Below, piece after piece: positions 39,018 through 43,334 of a DNA stretch of 43,334 bases (its first letter is position 1; each line of letters opens with the position of its first letter). Source of the DNA: a virus; the IMG/VR virus record IMGVR_UViG_3300020558_000013, positions 1 to 43,334 of that record; one strand, written 5' to 3'. Below the pieces are notes generated by a model. It was not told where the DNA came from, did no database searches, and saw only the letters and a list, made by a program, of their open reading frames with translations. The position numbers and the translations under genes were made by a program.

Positions 39018-39889
39018 TGGCTCAAGTTAGAAAACCCATACCAAAAACTCAAAAGCAGCTTTCAAAAGAGCAGCATGTGCCTACCTATTCACAGTCAGGT
39101 AATCCTAATGATTTTAACCCAACCCCTACTAACAATAGAGCTTTAAATACAACTTTTAAAGGTGATACAACTAAACCATTTAGTGTTGGAATTCAAGATA
39201 TTGATGAGGCTATATTCTATTACTTTGAAAATGTAATCCAACCATCAGTAACACAAAATGGTTCTCGTTTGCCTGTTCCTGTAATCTATGGTTCACCTGA
39301 AAAGTGGAAATCATATCAAAAAGATGGTTACTACAGGGATCAAAAAGGTAAAATTATGGCTCCTTTGATTATGTTTAAAAGAACAGACATAACTAAAAAT
39401 AGAGCTATTGCTAATAAGTTAGATGCTAACAATCCAAATAACTTTGGTGTGTTTACTAAACGTTACAGTCAACAAAATGCTTATGATAATTTTAAGGTAT
39501 TAAACAATCGTGTTCCTCAAAAAGAATATTATGCTGTTGTAATGCCTGATTATTTAACAGTAACATATGAATGTGCTGTATTTACTTATTATGTGGAACA
39601 ACTAAATAAAATAGTTGAATCAATGGAATATGCCTCAGATGCTTACTGGGGTGATCCTCAACGTTATCAATTTAAAGCAATGATTGATTCGTTTGGCTTC
39701 CAAACCGAATTATCTCAAGATGATGAACGTATAGTAAGAAGTACATTTAGTATTAAAATTAATGGATATATAATCCCAGAACTATTACAAAAAGATATAA
39801 CTGCATTACAGAAATTTTCAAATAAAACTCAAATATTTATCTCTACAGAAACTACTATTCCTCCTTCAAACCTACCAAGTACTAACTAA
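39017..39889 (+). CDS. Tail completion / sheath stabiliser (T4 gp15-like)
   Basis: Hexameric terminator of the tail tube and sheath, which contacts the neck. Blocks correspond in order to T4 gp15: LPVPVIYGSPEKWKSYQKDG (gp15 has a V-P-I-T-Y-A-S-K-E-H segment), APLIMFKRTDI, then TYECAVFTYYVEQLNKIVES, and STFSIKINGYIIPELLQK near the end (gp15: a T-F-E-V-N-G-W segment). The N-terminal ~50 residues are a basic, polar extension. At 290 residues it is close to T4 gp15. It completes the 13-14-15 set. AACTCTAGAGTT at 39900-39911 just downstream is palindromic but too short on T's to call a terminator. Confidence 0.75.
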   Translation: MAQVRKPIPKTQKQLSKEQHVPTYSQSGNPNDFNPTPTNNRALNTTFKGDTTKPFSVGIQDIDEAIFYYFENVIQPSVTQNGSRLPVPVIYGSPEKWKSYQKDGYYRDQKGKIMAPLIMFKRTDITKNRAIANKLDANNPNNFGVFTKRYSQQNAYDNFKVLNNRVPQKEYYAVVMPDYLTVTYECAVFTYYVEQLNKIVESMEYASDAYWGDPQRYQFKAMIDSFGFQTELSQDDERIVRSTFSIKINGYIIPELLQKDITALQKFSNKTQIFISTETTIPPSNLPSTN

Positions 39890-39915
39890 AGTTAAAAATT
39901 AACTCTAGAGTTTTA

Positions 39916-39923
39916 ATATTTAT
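39916..39923 (+). promoter_or_regulatory. ATATTTAT late box before giant collagen-like gene
   Basis: TTAATATTTATACGTAAACAC, 14 bases before ATG 39938; it shares its TACGTAA extension with the box at 23429. Confidence 0.55.
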
Positions 39924-39937
39924 ACGTAAACACAGGA

Positions 39938-42900
39938 ATGGCCGAAAACAGATACAGAGGTAATAATCGTTTAGACAACCCAAACCAAGGTAGAGGTTTT
40001 TTTGATAGGTCATTAGCTTTTAATAAATTTAATTTACCTATTGTAACTGAAGGTTGGGAAGGTTACGTTTTAACTATAAACGATGATGGTGTTGTATCTT
40101 TAGTTCAAGGAGGCGGAGGCGGAAGTGGAACAGCAGGCACATCAGGCACCTCAGGTACTTCAGGTACATCTGGATCAAATGGTTCTTCTGGATTAGCAGG
40201 TTCAAGTGGTTTATCAGGGTCAAATGGTACTTCTGGTGTAAGCGGAAGTTCAGGTACTTCAGGAGGTTCATCTGGTACCTCAGGAATATCTGGCTCTTCA
40301 GGTACAAGTGGAACAGCAGGCACAAGTGGATCATCAGGCTCAACAGGTTCATCAGGAACTAGTGGTGTAGAAGGTTCTTCAGGAACAAGTGGAGGAACTA
40401 GTGGTACATCCGGCTCAAGTGGTTCTTCAGGAAGTTCAGGTACTAGTGGAACTTCTGGTTCATCAGGATCAAATGGTTCTTCAGGAGCAGGAGGTAATAG
40501 TGGACAATCATCTACTTCAGGAACTTCAGGTTCAAGTGGATCAACTGGTACTTCTGGTCTATCACAATCTTCAGGAATCAGTGGTACAAGTGGATCTTCT
40601 GGATCTAGTGGTTCTGCTGGTTCAAGTGGTAATGATGGCAGTAGTGGTACAAGTGGATCATCAGGTAGTTCAGGATCTTCTGGCTCAAGTGGTTCATCTG
40701 GTTCTAGTGGACAAGATGGTTCTTCTGGAACGTCAGGTTCATCAGGTAGTTCAGGTTCAAGCGGTTCCTCAGGTTTAGCAGGTAACTCAGGTCAATCTTC
40801 TACTTCTGGTACTTCTGGATCAAGTGGATCAACAGGCACTTCAGGTTTATCTCAATCATCAGGCACTAGTGGAACTAGTGGTTCTTCAGGCTCAAATGGC
40901 TCATCTGGTTCAAGCGGAGTAGATGGATCATCAGGAATATCAGGTTCAAGTGGAACCAGTGGTTCATCTGGATCTTCAGGTTCAAGTGGATTAGATGGCT
41001 CATCAGGACAATCATCTACCTCTGGTACCTCAGGCAGTTCAGGTTCAAATGGATCTTCAGGTGTAGCTGGAAATAGCGGCCAATCAAGCACATCAGGTAC
41101 TTCTGGATCAAGCGGTAGTACAGGTACTTCTGGTCTATCACAATCTTCTGGTACTAGTGGAACTAGTGGTTCTTCAGGTTCAAATGGTTCAGCCGGAACT
41201 GATGGTTTATCTCAAACAAGCGGTACATCAGGTACAAGCGGTAGTTCAGGCAGCTCAGGCAGCTCAGGTACTTCTGGTGTTGATGGAGGCTCAGGAATAT
41301 CTTCAACAAGTGGAACATCAGGTTCAAGCGGCTCATCTGGATCTAGTGGATCAAATGGTTCTTCAGGTATTAATGGCTCATCAGGACAATCTTCAACTTC
41401 AGGAACCAGTGGCTCTTCTGGATCTTCAGGTTCAACAGGAGCAGATGGTTCATCAGGTCAATCCTCAACTTCAGGTACTTCAGGTAGTTCTGGATCAAAT
41501 GGTTCATCTGGAGTAGCAGGCAATAGTGGTCAATCAAGTACTTCTGGTACTTCAGGTTCAAGTGGATCAACTGGTACTTCTGGTCTATCTCAATCATCAG
41601 GTACTAGTGGAACAAGCGGATCTTCTGGCTCAAGCGGTTCATCTGGTTCAAGCGGGTTAGATGGATCATCAGGTCAATCTTCAACTTCAGGCACTAGTGG
41701 TTCCTCTGGATCAAACGGTTCTTCTGGATTAGCAGGTAGTAGTGGACAATCTAATTCTTCTGGTACAAGCGGTACTTCAGGTACATCTGGATCTAGTGGA
41801 TCAAATGGTTCTTCTGGAGCAGCGGGTAATAGTGGACAATCTTCAACTTCTGGAACTTCAGGTAGTTCTGGATCAACAGGTACCTCAGGTCTTTCTCAGG
41901 CAAGTGGAAGTGCTGGAACTTCTGGTACTAGTGGTACTTCTGGTTCATCAGGGTCAAATGGTTCTTCAGGAGAAAGTAGTTCTAGTGGTACATCAGGAAC
42001 AAGTGGTTCATCAGGGTCAAATGGTTCTTCAGGACAAAGTAACACATCTGGGACATCTGGTTCAAGCGGATCTTCTGGATCGTCAGGTAGCTCTGGCTCT
42101 TCTGGTACATCAGGATTAGCAGGAGCTAGTGGTATATCAAATACATCAGGTACTAGTGGTTCAGCTGGATCAAATGGTTCAGCCGGTGCCTCAGGAAGTT
42201 CTTCTACTTCTGGTACAAGTGGATCTAGTGGTTCATCTGGATCATCAGGATCAAATGGTTCTTCAGGAGTGTCTAGTACTTCTGGATCAAGTGGTTCATC
42301 AGGTTCAAGTGGTTCATCAGGTGTTGATGGATCATCAGGACAATCAGCTAGTTCTGGAACATCAGGTTCAAGTGGATCAAATGGTTCTTCTGGAGTGGCA
42401 GGTAATTCAGGACAAAGTTCAACCTCAGGTACTTCTGGTTCTTCTGGATCAACAGGTACTTCAGGTTTATCACAAAATAGTGGTTCTTCAGGTACTAGTG
42501 GAACTTCAGGTACATCTGGTTCAGCTGGATCAAATGGTTCAGCAGGTGCTTCAGGCACAGGCAACACTTCAGGTACCTCAGGAACTTCAGGATCAACAGG
42601 ATCAAATGGTAGTGCAGGAGTATCAGGTAGTAGCAATACTTCAGGTACTTCAGGAACAAGCGGTTCATCTGGTACTTCAGGTATAGCAGGCGCTGCTGGT
42701 CTTTCAGCAGTAAGTGCTACTTCTGGTACCTCAGGAAGTTCAGGTTCTAATGGTACTGCTGGTGCTTCTGGATCATCTTCTTCTTCAGGCACTTCTGGTA
42801 CTTCAGGATCAAGCGGTTCTTCAGGATCAAATGGTACTTCAGGAAACGCAGGAGCATCTGGAGAATCTTTTACTTCAGGTTCAAGCGGATCATCTGGTTC

Positions 42901-43334
42901 AACAGGGAGTTCAGGTACAGCAGGTAATTCAGGGCAATCAAATTCTTCAGGCACTTCTGGTACTTCTGGTTCTACAGGATCAAATGGTAGTGCAGGAGCT
43001 AGTGGAGCATCACAAACAAGCGGCTCATCTGGTTCTTCTGGATCTTCTGGTTCAACAGGTACTTCTGGTGTTGATGGAGGTTCAGGCGTTTCAAGTACTT
43101 CTGGTACTAGTGGATCATCAGGGTCAACAGGTTCAAATGGAACAGCAGGCCCTTCAGGTACATCCTTTACTTCCGGTACTTCAGGTTCAAGTGGATCAAC
43201 AGGTTCTAATGGAACTGCAGGTCCTTCTGGATCTTCTAATACATCAGGAACATCTGGTTCTTCTGGATCAACAGGATCAAATGGTACAGCAGGTCCATCA
43301 GGTTCATCTAACACTTCTGGCACTTCAGGTTCTA
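39938..43334 (+). CDS. Giant collagen-like protein, 3' end outside window
   Basis: Open from ATG 39938 to the window end, at least 1132 residues. The N-terminal ~60 residues (MAENRYRGNNRLDNPNQGRG, ..FNLPIVTEGWEGYVLTINDD) form a non-repetitive cap, followed by a GGGGGSG hinge and then continuous Gly-X-Y repeats dominated by GSS, GTS, GSN and GST. Unlike the 963-aa protein, Gly is replaced at regular intervals in blocks such as GQSSTSGTSG and GLSQSSGTSG while the triplet phase is kept, and single extra Gly (SGGSSG) shift it in places. The reading frame is confirmed by the last codons before the edge. A long trimeric fibre, perhaps a head or tail adhesin, is likely; its tip is not visible. Confidence 0.82.
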   Translation, partial: MAENRYRGNNRLDNPNQGRGFFDRSLAFNKFNLPIVTEGWEGYVLTINDDGVVSLVQGGGGGSGTAGTSGTSGTSGTSGSNGSSGLAGSSGLSGSNGTSGVSGSSGTSGGSSGTSGISGSSGTSGTAGTSGSSGSTGSSGTSGVEGSSGTSGGTSGTSGSSGSSGSSGTSGTSGSSGSNGSSGAGGNSGQSSTSGTSGSSGSTGTSGLSQSSGISGTSGSSGSSGSAGSSGNDGSSGTSGSSGSSGSSGSSGSSGSSGQDGSSGTSGSSGSSGSSGSSGLAGNSGQSSTSGTSGSSGSTGTSGLSQSSGTSGTSGSSGSNGSSGSSGVDGSSGISGSSGTSGSSGSSGSSGLDGSSGQSSTSGTSGSSGSNGSSGVAGNSGQSSTSGTSGSSGSTGTSGLSQSSGTSGTSGSSGSNGSAGTDGLSQTSGTSGTSGSSGSSGSSGTSGVDGGSGISSTSGTSGSSGSSGSSGSNGSSGINGSSGQSSTSGTSGSSGSSGSTGADGSSGQSSTSGTSGSSGSNGSSGVAGNSGQSSTSGTSGSSGSTGTSGLSQSSGTSGTSGSSGSSGSSGSSGLDGSSGQSSTSGTSGSSGSNGSSGLAGSSGQSNSSGTSGTSGTSGSSGSNGSSGAAGNSGQSSTSGTSGSSGSTGTSGLSQASGSAGTSGTSGTSGSSGSNGSSGESSSSGTSGTSGSSGSNGSSGQSNTSGTSGSSGSSGSSGSSGSSGTSGLAGASGISNTSGTSGSAGSNGSAGASGSSSTSGTSGSSGSSGSSGSNGSSGVSSTSGSSGSSGSSGSSGVDGSSGQSASSGTSGSSGSNGSSGVAGNSGQSSTSGTSGSSGSTGTSGLSQNSGSSGTSGTSGTSGSAGSNGSAGASGTGNTSGTSGTSGSTGSNGSAGVSGSSNTSGTSGTSGSSGTSGIAGAAGLSAVSATSGTSGSSGSNGTAGASGSSSSSGTSGTSGSSGSSGSNGTSGNAGASGESFTSGSSGSSGSTGSSGTAGNSGQSNSSGTSGTSGSTGSNGSAGASGASQTSGSSGSSGSSGSTGTSGVDGGSGVSSTSGTSGSSGSTGSNGTAGPSGTSFTSGTSGSSGSTGSNGTAGPSGSSNTSGTSGSSGSTGSNGTAGPSGSSNTSGTSGS
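40493..42450 (+). repeat. Higher-order repeat with 288-base spacing in the collagen-like gene
   Basis: A block starting GNSGQSSTSGTSG occurs at 40493, 40781, 41069, 41519, 41825 and 42401. Spacings are 288, 288, 450, 306 and 576 bases, so three are 288 or twice 288 (96 codons). The DNA also varies synonymously, so the copies are not all recent. Confidence 0.75.

Noticed and set aside
39893-39913. Possible terminator AGTTAAAAATTAACT / AACTCTAGAGTT after the gp15-like gene
   Set aside because: The stems are AT-rich or only six bases with a short T tract; too weak to call.
27121-43334. CRISPR-like or minisatellite array
   Set aside because: The repeats are 9-base in-frame collagen codons without unique spacers of fixed length.

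Overview
The window is a late-gene stretch of a strictly lytic-looking, T4-superfamily myovirus. It is AT-rich, and every real gene lies on the + strand, tightly packed with 1-4 base stop/start overlaps. The host is probably a member of the Bacteroidota (Flavobacteriia-like), an inference from three things: two promoters of the form TTTG-N20-TATATTAA, which fit the Bacteroidota sigma consensus TTTG/TAnnTTTG; general absence of Shine-Dalgarno sequences, with A-rich leaders instead; and a small histone-H1-like (Hc1-type) protein typical of that phylum.

Layout. (1) 1-9211: about twelve co-oriented genes of mostly unknown function. Many start with, or contain, a short helix ending in (L/I)-x-E, the T4 prohead protease cleavage signal, so I read the region as a battery of internal head or capsid-targeted proteins. 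It includes an Hc1-like DNA-binding protein, a candidate PD-(D/E)XK nuclease, a Cys-rich protein and a cupin-like protein. (2) 9254-11495: a terminator, then host-type promoters driving an FAD-dependent oxidoreductase, a small conserved protein and a NadR-like P-loop kinase. (3) 11507-22234: the head module, with a candidate nested spanin pair, large terminase, portal, several unassigned head genes, gp21-like protease, gp22-like scaffold and gp23-like major capsid protein, closed by a strong terminator. (4) 22317-26378: small structural genes, then an unusual pair of enzymes (amidinotransferase/DDAH-fold and phosphatidylserine-decarboxylase-like), a GIY-YIG homing endonuclease and PhoH. (5) 26420-43334: adhesion and neck genes, with a 963-aa collagen-like protein, a 2251-aa fibre built from 25 VGIGT-type motifs, a short fibre-tip protein, gp13/gp14/gp15-like neck and tail-completion genes, and a second, giant collagen-like protein running off the end.

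Regulation. An ATATTTAT box (usually TAATATTTATAA) sits 4-25 bases before the first gene of thirteen late clusters and is absent before the FAD and kinase genes. It is the exact reverse complement of most of the T4 late box TATAAATA and is the best candidate for a late-promoter or mRNA-processing element. Four intrinsic terminators separate the modules.

The most interesting possibilities are the array of capsid-targeted internal proteins, the DDAH-like/PSD-like enzyme pair expressed with the late genes, the novel late box, and the two large Ser/Thr-Gly collagen-like proteins. All function calls come from reading sequence motifs; no database search was run.
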